From the NCBI GenBank assembly GCA_022845955.1, contig AP025576.1, positions 2,480,001-2,544,000 on the forward strand: a stretch of DNA of 64,000 nucleotides. The letters are read 5' to 3'. The translations under genes and the position numbers were made by a program. The DNA is from Lachnospiraceae bacterium. GTDB taxonomy: Bacteria > Bacillota > Clostridia > Lachnospirales > Lachnospiraceae. How positions within the stretch are numbered: the stretch's first letter is position 1; each line of letters starts with the position of its first letter. A model generated the notes under the pieces. That model was not told the DNA's origin, did no database searches, and saw only the letters and a program-made list of their open reading frames with translations. Positions 26,201 through 33,627 of the stretch are shown in pieces.

Positions 26201-26693
26201 GGAAAGCGAACCGGGACAGGGAGCCTGTTTCCATTTCACCCTTACCCTGCCCTATGCGGAGCCGGAACCGGAGGAGGCGCAGGAGCCGGAAACGGATGAA
26301 GGGCAGGATTTCACCGGAAAAAGGCTTCTTGTGGTGGAGGACAACGAAATAAACAGGGAAATAGCGGTAACATTGCTCGGCCAGTGGGGATTTGTTACCG
26401 AAGAAGCCGTTAACGGGAAAGAAGCCGTGGAAATGTTTATAAAGGCTCCCGTGCATTACTATGACGGTATCCTGATGGATATTAAAATGCCTGTCATGGA
26501 TGGGCTGCAGGCTACAAGAGCCATCCGGATCGCCGGAAAAGAGGACAGCATCTGTGTGCCCATAATAGCCATGAGCGCCAATGCGTTCAGCGAGGATATG
26601 AAGAAATCCATGGAAAGCGGGATGAACGGGCATCTGGTCAAGCCCATTGAAGTGGAAAAGGTAAAATCTGTCCTGCAAAAATGTCTTACATAG
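23253..26693 (+). CDS. PAS-PAS-GGDEF-histidine kinase-receiver hybrid signalling protein
   Basis: 1146-residue cytoplasmic signalling protein without membrane helices. Order: PAS-like regions (about residues 20-130 and 150-280, the first ending FRGTHQDITELI), a further PAS-like region ending AVGIAEDITKEKEME, a GGDEF domain with intact RLGGDEF at about 499-505, a GAF-like stretch, a HisKA domain with the phospho-accepting His near 781 in MSHEIRTPMNAIMGM, a HATPase (NILGNAVKFTP, DDGVGIS, GGTGLGLSI) and a receiver domain with acceptor Asp near 1076 (MDIKMPVMDG). It could therefore both make c-di-GMP and run a phosphorelay. ATG 23253 was chosen over the upstream in-frame start that overlaps TetR by 100 bases. 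Confidence 0.88.
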   Translation: MEKEERLENQFYSQDWMKEILTGGKTGLWMTQRDMRTGQMQMLADAQMHLLLGTENIELSPEELFLYFEQRIEPGYEKAVQDYTNKMIETGQQAEVEYYWRHPSGGKICIRCSGRMYRQKDGIQYFRGTHQDITELIRLKKENIQQEQQLRDLEWQKEKYDSLFQSVLCGIMQYRVLEDGFVFIKNANREAIRILGYGQEEFWQKEKWNLADTVCEEDRERVISEFYALRDAGDKMFFEYRILCRDGGHCWIIGSAEVIRDTDDDLIIQSVFLDVDRRKKIEQENRQLERQLEAGDEFLHLALEHTSIYEFYYEPASGTGRLPERTMRFYKRESPVCPHMPQVFAGEYVAPECREAYLDMFRAVDQGAATATGEFMDKSRKHWRRVTLSALRYDKNGRAGYAVGIAEDITKEKEMETALREARSRDSLTGLYTREAGIYQVKDYLEKKSPVLPCCLMLLDMDDFRKINDNWGSTFADVVLQETADILRRETNEGDILIRLGGDEFMIFLKDCSRREALVKGERITERIRRLSPEREEDLQISASIGICASSVVEDYSGLYRCAESTLQYVKEKDTGHVACYLDTSNDLGTWLTNLYADGMEITAIDGSRLSADEELTAFALELLGKSRNISDAMNLLLVRIGKRMKLDRVSISEANQEYQSISCIHQWAANPTNFYGTSPVYLSREEMDYVIGMYAEDGTSSEKHIKNKKIMASVLHAAFWNEGKYAGALCWEKNVENYQWNEEEKRLLKELAHIICSFTMKAKADAVSQAKTDFLSSMSHEIRTPMNAIMGMTAIARTVLDDKAKTLECLDKIETANAYLLQLINDILDMSRIESGKVELNIQRMNLHRMVNGLGVLIGPQAQAKGILFTVKDGCGGEKEVMADELRLNQVLINILGNAVKFTPVGGHVTFTMEQLEAGDTKAVFRFGVKDDGVGISREKQTTIFNAFEQEDKSTASRYGGTGLGLSISARLVQIMGGKLEVESEPGQGACFHFTLTLPYAEPEPEEAQEPETDEGQDFTGKRLLVVEDNEINREIAVTLLGQWGFVTEEAVNGKEAVEMFIKAPVHYYDGILMDIKMPVMDGLQATRAIRIAGKEDSICVPIIAMSANAFSEDMKKSMESGMNGHLVKPIEVEKVKSVLQKCLT

Positions 26694-26726
26694 TCAGAGT
26701 CAAAAGAAAAAGGTATGGAGGTTTTC

Positions 26727-28052
26727 ATGGGTAACGGACAACACAAGAACGGGAATTTTACATCAACGGTAGGCTTTGTGATTGCCTGTGTGGGCTCGGC
26801 GGTGGGACTGGGGAATATTTGGATGTTTCCTTACCGGCTGGGACAATATGGGGGCGCCGCATTTCTGATTCCCTATCTTTTATTTATTTTTCTGTTCGGC
26901 TGGGTGGGGCTGTCGGCGGAATTTACCATCGGCAGGAAGGCGCGGACAGGTACGATCGGGGCTTATGGGTACTGTTTTGCGAATCGGAAGAAGGAGAAAG
27001 CGGGGAAGGTTCTGGGATGGTTCCCTTTGCTGGGGTCCCTGGGAATCGCTATCGGTTATTCCATTGTCCTGGGCTGGGTGCTCCGTTCCCTTGCGGGGGC
27101 TGTTACGGGAAGCCTTTTTGAAAAGGATGCGGCACAATATTTTGCCCAGGCGGCCGGGGCGTTCGGAAGCGTACCCTGGCATTTGCTTATTGTTGCGGCA
27201 GTTTCCCTTATCCTGCTCACGGGAGTGACAAAAGGGATTGAAAAGGTGAGCAAGGTTATGATGCCTTTGTTTTTCCTCCTGTTTGTGATTCTGGCGGTGC
27301 GGGTGGCTTTTCTCCCGGGGGCGTCGGAAGGCTATGAGTTCCTGCTTGTGCCCAGATGGGAGGAGCTGCTTCGGGTGGATACATGGGTGATGGCTATGGG
27401 GCAGGCTTTTTTCTCCCTTTCGATTACCGGTTCCGGCATGATTGTCTATGGTGCATATCTGGATGACAGCGTGGATATCCCGGGGGCTTCCATACGGACG
27501 GCTGTTTTTGATACACTGGCGGCCCTGCTTTCGGGGCTGGCGATTATGCCTGCGGTGTTTGCTTTCGGGATTGATGCGGGAAGCGGGCCGTCCCTTATCT
27601 TTATCACCCTGCCCGGCGTATTCAGCCAGATGCCTGCGGGACGGCTCTTTGCCGTGTTTTTCTTCCTTTCCGTAACCTTTGCGGGGATCACTTCTCTCAT
27701 CAACATGTTTGAGGCGGTTATCGAAAGCTGGCAGACACAGTTTTCCATTTCCCGCATTACGTCCACGCTGCTTGTGGGAGGAATCACTTTTCTGGTGGGG
27801 CTGTTCCTGGAGGAAGAAAGCCGGACGGGTAAGTGGCTGGATGCCGTTTCCATCGGCATTGTGCCGTTGGGGGCTGTGCTGGGTGCGGTTTCCGTTTATT
27901 ATGTCCTTGGCTATCCCCGGATACGGGAGGAAATGGAAAAGGGACATAAGGGAAGGCTGTCGGCCGCCTTTGGGTTTGCTGCAAAGTATATTTATGTACC
28001 GCTGACGATACTGGTTCTGATCCTTGGCTTTGTTTATAATGGAATCGGATAA
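26727..28052 (+). CDS. Sodium-dependent transporter, NSS/SNF family
   Basis: 441-residue integral membrane protein with about eleven hydrophobic segments, the usual number for bacterial members. The N-terminal signature is unambiguous: VGFVIACVGSAVGLGNIWMF then PYRLGQYGGAAFLIPYLLF, carrying the unwound TM1 that binds Na+ and substrate. LeuT-like relatives import amino acids such as Leu, Trp or Tyr; specificity is not readable here. ATG 26727 has GGAGG five bases upstream; ATG 26715 is in frame. It follows the hybrid kinase gene by 33 bases. Confidence 0.92.
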   Translation: MGNGQHKNGNFTSTVGFVIACVGSAVGLGNIWMFPYRLGQYGGAAFLIPYLLFIFLFGWVGLSAEFTIGRKARTGTIGAYGYCFANRKKEKAGKVLGWFPLLGSLGIAIGYSIVLGWVLRSLAGAVTGSLFEKDAAQYFAQAAGAFGSVPWHLLIVAAVSLILLTGVTKGIEKVSKVMMPLFFLLFVILAVRVAFLPGASEGYEFLLVPRWEELLRVDTWVMAMGQAFFSLSITGSGMIVYGAYLDDSVDIPGASIRTAVFDTLAALLSGLAIMPAVFAFGIDAGSGPSLIFITLPGVFSQMPAGRLFAVFFFLSVTFAGITSLINMFEAVIESWQTQFSISRITSTLLVGGITFLVGLFLEEESRTGKWLDAVSIGIVPLGAVLGAVSVYYVLGYPRIREEMEKGHKGRLSAAFGFAAKYIYVPLTILVLILGFVYNGIG

Positions 28053-28129
28053 GGCACGTTGCCGCTCACGCCGCCTGCCGCTGTAACGGGACGGGGACAG
28101 TGCCGTGGGGAAGAGAAGGGGGAGCTGCT

Positions 28130-28969
28130 GTGAAAATTACGATTTTAACGGAAAATACGGTAAGCCGGCGGGGGCTTCTGGCGGAACACGGGCTTTCCGT
28201 CCTGGTGGAAACCGGGGCGAGGCGGCTTTTATTCGATACGGGACAGAGCGGCGTTTTTGTACGCAATGCCGGGAAGCTGGGGGTCGGCCTGGAGGGCCTT
28301 GATGGTATTGTTCTCAGCCACGGCCACTATGATCATACGGGTGGGCTGCCGGAATTACCTGCAGGGCCGGACTGTCCGGTGTTTCTGAGGGAAAAAGCCC
28401 TGGAGGATAAATGGTGCCTGGATAAAGCCGGCCAGGCACGCTGCATCGGTATACCCTGGCGGGAGGAAAGAAAGTCCTGCCGGATGGCCGGAACGCTTAC
28501 CTTTACCGCAGAAAAAGAGGAAATTTTCCCCGATATTTATGTGCTTGGAGATATTTCCCCTACCGTGCCGGAGGAGGCTATGGCGGATAATCCGTTCCGC
28601 ATCCGCAGGGACGGACGTTTCGTACCGGACCGTATGGAGGATGAACAGCTTTTAATCCTGCGTACGGCCCGGGGGCTGGCAGTTTTTGCCGGCTGTGCCC
28701 ATGCAGGCATCCTCAGCTGCATGGAAAAGGTACGGACCTCCTTTCCCGGGGAAACGTGCTGTTTCCTTCTGGCAGGCATGCATCTGCGGGGCTGCGGGGA
28801 GGAGCGGGTAAATGCGGTCATAGAAGGCCTGAAGCGCTATGAAATTTCCTGCCTGGTTCCCCTGCACTGTACCGGGACGCTGGCGGCGGCCCGGATGAAG
28901 ATGGCTTTCGGCAGAAGCTGCCTTATGGCCGAGGCCGGTAAGAGCTTCCATATCCCGGAGGAAGAGTAA
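28130..28969 (+). CDS. Metallo-beta-lactamase-fold hydrolase (COG1237-like)
   Basis: 279-residue protein. The metal-binding motif LSHGHYDHTGGLPEL is intact, followed by FAGCAHAG and LVPLHCTG, a combination seen in the group annotated as dihydropterin ribofuranosylaminobenzene phosphate synthase-like. The catalytic role in bacteria is unproven. The start is GTG 28130 with GGGGGAG upstream; initiating at the in-frame codon 28100 would place the ribosome site inside the gene. It lies 77 bases after the NSS transporter. Confidence 0.85.
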   Translation: MKITILTENTVSRRGLLAEHGLSVLVETGARRLLFDTGQSGVFVRNAGKLGVGLEGLDGIVLSHGHYDHTGGLPELPAGPDCPVFLREKALEDKWCLDKAGQARCIGIPWREERKSCRMAGTLTFTAEKEEIFPDIYVLGDISPTVPEEAMADNPFRIRRDGRFVPDRMEDEQLLILRTARGLAVFAGCAHAGILSCMEKVRTSFPGETCCFLLAGMHLRGCGEERVNAVIEGLKRYEISCLVPLHCTGTLAAARMKMAFGRSCLMAEAGKSFHIPEEE

Positions 28970-29030
28970 GAAACCACAGTGCAGCCGTCTGAACTGTTAC
29001 CGGTTCCGGGCAATAAGTTAAATTTACCTA

Positions 29031-29057
29031 TTGACATATTTTGTAATTTGCTATAAG
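29031..29057 (+). promoter_or_regulatory. Promoter of the T-box/trpB transcript
   Basis: TTGACA (29031-29036) and TATAAG (29052-29057), spacer 15 bp, shorter than ideal. It lies just before the T-box leader. Confidence 0.5.
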
Positions 29058-29074
29058 TTAATTAATAACAGAAA

Positions 29075-29378
29075 AAATAAACCTGTGAGAAAGAGTAGTA
29101 AGCATCAGGAAATATAGCAGAGAGCCGCAGATGGTGGAAATGCGGTATAGGAACTCATGCTGAATGGACTTTTGAGGCCGGCCTGAATGGAGTAGGCGCC
29201 GGCGGGAATCCGGACCCGTTATCAACCCGGCGTGCATAATAGTGCATGCATACGAATCGGATACTGTTTCCGGTTGTATGGAAAGAGTGGACGTAATGTC
29301 AATTTGAGTGGTACCGCGATAATAACAGGGTTATTACCGCCTCAAGTATTCCCAGTGGGATAGCTTGAGGCGGTTTTT
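29075..29378 (+). promoter_or_regulatory. T-box riboswitch, tryptophan specifier (UGG)
   Basis: Leader RNA that reads the charging state of tRNA-Trp. Stem I elements are recognisable (AGAGAG, GGTGGAAA, then CTGAATGGAC), putting TGG at 29165-29167 in the specifier position after GAA. The T-box sequence TGGTACCGCG is at 29309-29318 and base-pairs with the tRNA acceptor end. The terminator follows: CCGCCTCAAG (29337-29346) with CTTGAGGCGG (29364-29373) and five T. Uncharged tRNA-Trp would favour antitermination and expression of the trpB-type gene 119 bases downstream. Confidence 0.93.
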
Positions 29379-29496
29379 GTTTGAACAGAAGTAACTGGGA
29401 AGATACGGAACGGTTACGATCGGAAAAAGCAAACCGCAGGATGCGGAATCTGTTGTTTAAGCTGTTATCAGAGAATAGGAAAAGGAGAAAAAAGCT

Positions 29497-30882
29497 ATGG
29501 CAAACAAAGAAATTCCCTACAAAATCTACCTGGAAGAATCGGAGATGCCCAGGCAGTGGTATAACGTGAGGGCCGATATGAAAAACAAGCCGGCCCCGCT
29601 TCTGAATCCCGGAACCCTGCAGCCCATGACCTTTGAAGAATTGCAGCATGTTTTCTGTGATGAGCTGGTTAAACAGGAGCTGAATGATACCGATGCCTAT
29701 ATCGACATCCCGGATGAAATCAGGAAATTTTATAAAATGTACCGTCCTTCCCCCCTGGTGAGGGCATATTGCCTGGAAGAAAAGCTGCAGACACCTGCAA
29801 AAATCTATTATAAGTTTGAAGGCAACAACACCAGCGGAAGCCATAAGCTCAATTCTGCCATTGCACAGGCCTATTATGCAAAGCAGCAGGGGCTTAAGGG
29901 GGTTACCACGGAAACCGGTGCAGGACAGTGGGGAACCGCGCTGTCCATGGCCTGCTCCTATTTCGATCTGGACTGCCAGGTATATATGGTAAAGGTGTCC
30001 TATGAGCAGAAGCCCTTCCGCCGTGAGGTGATGCGCACCTACGGGGCAAAGGTTACCCCTTCTCCCTCCGAATTCACGGAAGTGGGAAGAAAAATCCTGC
30101 AGGAGCATCCCGGAACCACAGGCAGTCTCGGCTGCGCGATTTCGGAAGCGGTGGAAGCGGCGACCAGTCAGGAAGGCTACCGTTACGTATTGGGAAGCGT
30201 CCTTTCCCAGGTGCTGCTCCATCAGACGGTAATCGGCCTGGAAACCAAAGCGGCTCTTGATAAATACGACATTGTCCCGGATGTGATCATCGGATGTGCG
30301 GGCGGCGGCTCCAATCTGGGAGGATTGATTTCCCCGTTCATGGGAGAAGTTCTCAGGGGAGAAAAGGATTATAAGTTCATTGCCGTGGAACCCGCATCCT
30401 GCCCCAGCCTTACCAGAGGCAAATATGTATACGACTTCTGTGATACCGGAAAGGTATGCCCGCTGGCTAAGATGTACACCCTGGGAAGCGGCTTCATTCC
30501 TTCCGCCAACCACGCCGGAGGCCTTCGTTACCACGGCATGAGCTCCATCCTTTCCCAGCTTTATGATGACGGCCTTATCGAGGCGCGCAGTGTGGAGCAG
30601 ACCGCCGTATTCCAGGCGGCAGAGCAGTTCGCCAGAGTGGAAGGCATCCTTCCTGCACCGGAGAGCAGCCATGCAATCCGGGTAGCTATCGACGAAGCCA
30701 TGAAATGTAAGGAAACCGGGGAAGAAAAGACTATCGTATTCGGCCTGACCGGAACCGGATATTTCGATATGGTCGCTTATGAAAAATTCCATAACGGACA
30801 GATGAGCGATTATATTCCTTCCGATGACGACCTGCAGGCTGGTTTCGACGGAATCCCCAGGTTCCCCGGGAATGAAATCTAA
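29497..30882 (+). CDS. trpB: TrpB-type (TrpB2-like) tryptophan synthase beta chain, stand-alone
   Basis: 461-residue PLP enzyme that condenses indole with serine. The length and N-terminal extension match the TrpB2 group rather than the about 400-residue TrpB1. The PLP lysine lies in NNTSGSHKLNSAIAQAYY; ETGAGQWGTALS contains the catalytic Glu; GCAGGGSNLGG is the phosphate-binding loop and FGLTGTGYFD is near the end. No trpA or other trp gene is adjacent, which fits TrpB2 acting alone on free indole. The upstream UGG T-box supports a role in tryptophan supply. ATG 29497 follows AAAGGAG. Confidence 0.93.
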   Translation: MANKEIPYKIYLEESEMPRQWYNVRADMKNKPAPLLNPGTLQPMTFEELQHVFCDELVKQELNDTDAYIDIPDEIRKFYKMYRPSPLVRAYCLEEKLQTPAKIYYKFEGNNTSGSHKLNSAIAQAYYAKQQGLKGVTTETGAGQWGTALSMACSYFDLDCQVYMVKVSYEQKPFRREVMRTYGAKVTPSPSEFTEVGRKILQEHPGTTGSLGCAISEAVEAATSQEGYRYVLGSVLSQVLLHQTVIGLETKAALDKYDIVPDVIIGCAGGGSNLGGLISPFMGEVLRGEKDYKFIAVEPASCPSLTRGKYVYDFCDTGKVCPLAKMYTLGSGFIPSANHAGGLRYHGMSSILSQLYDDGLIEARSVEQTAVFQAAEQFARVEGILPAPESSHAIRVAIDEAMKCKETGEEKTIVFGLTGTGYFDMVAYEKFHNGQMSDYIPSDDDLQAGFDGIPRFPGNEI

Positions 30883-30906
30883 GAGCTAACCGGATAGATG
30901 AAAAAA

Positions 30907-30954
30907 CGGCGCAGCAAAAGGATTGTCACCTTAAAAGCTGCGCCGCTTTTTTTT
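30907..30954. terminator. Bidirectional terminator
   Basis: CGGCGCAGC (30907-30915) pairs with GCTGCGCCG (30937-30945); a run of A precedes it and a run of eight T follows, so it can stop both trpB and the convergent HD-domain transcript. Confidence 0.85.
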
Positions 30955-31019
30955 CGGAGGACGGAAGGAAGTACCGTTCAGACCGGTACGGGACGGAAGG
31001 AAGAAAAAGAAGGGCGCAG

Positions 31020-31583
31020 CTACACCACCACGGAAATAACCTGCTCATATTTATCTTTATATATTTCTTTCCCTCTTTCGGACAGCTTCTGATAGCTTCG
31101 TGTCAGTTTGTTTTTTACAAAATCGATTCCGTCGTCAATGTCCAGTTTACGCTGTACATAAGCAAGATAAAAGAGAGAAGGGACGGCATCAAAATGGGAT
31201 ATGGAATCCGCATCGGCCACACAGATTTCTTCCGGGGATTGTTTTTCCATTACCTTGCTGCCCCTGTGGTTTAAAATACATTTCTGCACCAATTCCCGCT
31301 TTTTCTCCTCGTAGCGGAAGCCTTTCAGCAAATCGCCCGCCATTTCCGCTCCATGGATGTGATGATTCTCATAGAGCGCATAATCGGTTATGGAGGCGGC
31401 ATCGTGCAGCCATGCGGCTATTGTTACCACTTCTACATCCGCACCATATATCCCCGCCAGCTGTACCGCGTTTTTTACAACGGCCCGGATGTGATGATAG
31501 CCCCCCATTCCAAAGAAATTGGACTCCTTTTCACAGCGCTTTCTGATATCTTCTTCCAGATAATGGATAATATCCGTTCTCAT
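31020..31583 (-). CDS. HD-domain metal-dependent phosphohydrolase
   Basis: 187-residue HD-superfamily protein. Metal ligands are visible as HHIRAVVKNA, AAWLHDAAS and the later histidines of NHHIHGAEMA and LNHRGS. Family members hydrolyse nucleotides or phosphoesters; the substrate is unknown. Its ATG overlaps the stop of the upstream GNAT gene by four bases on the minus strand, so the two are translated together. Confidence 0.85.
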   Translation of the reverse strand: MRTDIIHYLEEDIRKRCEKESNFFGMGGYHHIRAVVKNAVQLAGIYGADVEVVTIAAWLHDAASITDYALYENHHIHGAEMAGDLLKGFRYEEKKRELVQKCILNHRGSKVMEKQSPEEICVADADSISHFDAVPSLFYLAYVQRKLDIDDGIDFVKNKLTRSYQKLSERGKEIYKDKYEQVISVVV

Positions 31584-32401
31584 ACGTCCGCACCCTCCTC
31601 CCTATTTCCGGCATTCCGTTTTTCTGTCCCCTTGACAAAGCTGATTTCATAGGAAATATAGGAACCGCCGGAATGATAACCAAGCGTTTCCGCCAGATGC
31701 AGAGATTCCGGGTTTGCGGCATCCCAGCTGGGATAAAGCCCACGGTCCAGACACGCCAGGATGAGGCGGGCGGCACAGGCTCTGGCGATCCCTTTTCTCC
31801 GGTGCTCCTGTTTTACATCAACTTCTATCTCGATACCCCCGTTATATACGGTATAGGAAGAGGCGCCTCCGGCGATTTCCCCGTCTTTCAGGGCGGCAAA
31901 ACCCAGACCCAGCTGTTCATAGCAGGTGCTGTCCGGGAATTGGGAACACAGGTCCCGGGACCATTCCCCGGATAAGATACGGGGATATAATTCCCTGTCT
32001 ATCATCCTAAGCTCATATCCTTGCGGAAGCCTTTGGATATAGCGTTCCAGCAGGTTGCGGTCAAAAATATCCTTTTCTTTTTTCAGGGCATACCGGTAAA
32101 ACTTTTCATAAGTATCCGGATAACAGGCTTCGATCCATTCACACCAGCTTTCCTCACGCGGCACGATAAGAAGAAAAGGGGCGGAAAAAGAAGAAGGGAA
32201 TTCGCATACCAGCTTTTTGTCCGGCTGTCCTGCAAGAAAACAAAAATCTCCGGTAAGGATCCGCGCACTTTTCGGTTCCGGCAGACAGTCCGCCCAGGCC
32301 TGCCCCATGACGCCCTGCAGGCAGGACCAGATCATGGTTTCCTCCCAGTTTCTGAAGAGCGGTTCTATATATTTCATCTCGTCTGTTTTCAATTGTACCA
32401 T
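31580..32401 (-). CDS. GNAT acetyltransferase (PF12746-like)
   Basis: 273-residue acetyltransferase. The C-terminal half carries the GNAT fold (GGIEIEVDVKQEHRRKGIA, acetyl-CoA loop RRKGIA), then NPESLHLAETLGY. The long N-terminal half with FLLIVPREESWCEW and IDRELYPRILSGEW fits the GNAT_acetyltran family found in Firmicutes. Substrate unknown. It is transcribed with the HD-domain gene, overlapping as ATGA. The 238 bases upstream to 32639 contain no gene that I can see. Confidence 0.8.
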   Translation of the reverse strand: MVQLKTDEMKYIEPLFRNWEETMIWSCLQGVMGQAWADCLPEPKSARILTGDFCFLAGQPDKKLVCEFPSSFSAPFLLIVPREESWCEWIEACYPDTYEKFYRYALKKEKDIFDRNLLERYIQRLPQGYELRMIDRELYPRILSGEWSRDLCSQFPDSTCYEQLGLGFAALKDGEIAGGASSYTVYNGGIEIEVDVKQEHRRKGIARACAARLILACLDRGLYPSWDAANPESLHLAETLGYHSGGSYISYEISFVKGTEKRNAGNREEGADV

Positions 32402-32639
32402 GTTATATTTCCTTTCTGATTCAGGAGACCTGTATTCCCGTCAGGTCTGCAATAAACTTTTTGTTTCGGCATGCTTCCTGTCTTGCAAGCATTTTAGCAT
32501 AGTGTTAAACTGAATACCAGAGGCGGCCTGAAAAATGTGTCGTGCGGCGTAACCGTTCAGGCTGTGCATTTACGGCGCGGAGCGCAGGACGGGTGTTACC
32601 CTGTATAGACAGTTACTATGGCAATATAAAAGGAGGCAG

Positions 32640-33623
32640 ATGAGCTTGAACAGAAAAAAAGCAGGCATGATCGCAGCGGCGGTTATGCTGCCGGTGACTA
32701 TACTGGCCGGCAGCGTGGCGTTTTTCTTTCATTATGCGGTTGTCAGAGTGGAGAAAAAAAAGAAAACGAATAAACAAAAGAAGGCGGCAGCGGCGCCCAA
32801 AGAAGGAGAAGGGCTTTCGTTTGACTGTTTCCGGGATAAAATGGAAGAAGGGGTGCGTTGGTTTAAGGAGCAGGATCCGGAAAAGATAACGCTTACCAGT
32901 TATGACGGGCTGAAACTGTCCGCCTATCTGCTTCCTGCAGAAAAAGAAAGCCGGAACGTGCTTCTGCTTATGCACGGCTACCGGTGTGACGGTTATTCGG
33001 ATTTCTCCTGCCTGTACCGGTTCTATCACGAACAGGGATATCATCTGCTGGTACCCCATCAGAGAAGCCATGCGGACAGCGAAGGAAAATATATCTGCTT
33101 TGGGGTAAAAGAACGGTATGATTGTAAAATGTGGGCGGATTATGCGGTGCGCCGTTTCGGCAGCGGCTGCAATCTGTATCTGTCCGGAATATCCATGGGC
33201 TGTTCCACGGTACTGATGGCGGCGGGGCTGGATCTTCCGGGCAATGTGAGGGGAATTATTGCGGACTGCGGCTTTACAAGCCCGTATGATATTTTCCGCC
33301 ATGTCCTGCATATCCAGTTCGGAATGCCTTCTTTCCCGCTGATGAACCTGACGAAAATGGTGGTGAAACACAAGGCGGGTTTTGGCTATAAAGATGTCTC
33401 CACACGGGAGGTCCTGAAAACCTGTAAGATTCCAGTGCTGTTTATTCATGGGGGGAAGGACAAATTTGTTCCCACACAGATGACACTGGATAATTATTCC
33501 GTTTGCGCCTCTCCCAAGGAGCTGCTCATTGTGCCCGACGCGGCCCACGCCACCTCCAATATGGTGGAACCGGAGCGATACCGGGCGACAGCGCTTGCGT
33601 TCATGAAGAAATACGAAAAGTAG
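32640..33623 (+). CDS. Alpha/beta hydrolase with N-terminal membrane anchor
   Basis: 327-residue serine hydrolase. A signal-anchor helix lies at residues 9-31, followed by a very basic stretch (EKKKKTNKQKK), so the catalytic domain is probably held at the outer face. Nucleophile Ser in GISMGCS, acid Asp in HGGKDKFVP and His in PDAAHATS make a complete triad; LLLMHGYRCDG gives the oxyanion region. It resembles BAAT/DUF-type surface esterases found before dinB in related clostridia. ATG 32640 follows AAAGGAGG. dinB starts five bases after its stop. Confidence 0.88.
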   Translation: MSLNRKKAGMIAAAVMLPVTILAGSVAFFFHYAVVRVEKKKKTNKQKKAAAAPKEGEGLSFDCFRDKMEEGVRWFKEQDPEKITLTSYDGLKLSAYLLPAEKESRNVLLLMHGYRCDGYSDFSCLYRFYHEQGYHLLVPHQRSHADSEGKYICFGVKERYDCKMWADYAVRRFGSGCNLYLSGISMGCSTVLMAAGLDLPGNVRGIIADCGFTSPYDIFRHVLHIQFGMPSFPLMNLTKMVVKHKAGFGYKDVSTREVLKTCKIPVLFIHGGKDKFVPTQMTLDNYSVCASPKELLIVPDAAHATSNMVEPERYRATALAFMKKYEK

Positions 33624-33627
33624 TGTG

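Noticed and set aside
31100..31546. Plus-strand frame inside the HD gene
   Set aside because: Antisense of the conserved HD-domain gene, Pro/His-rich as expected for such shadows.
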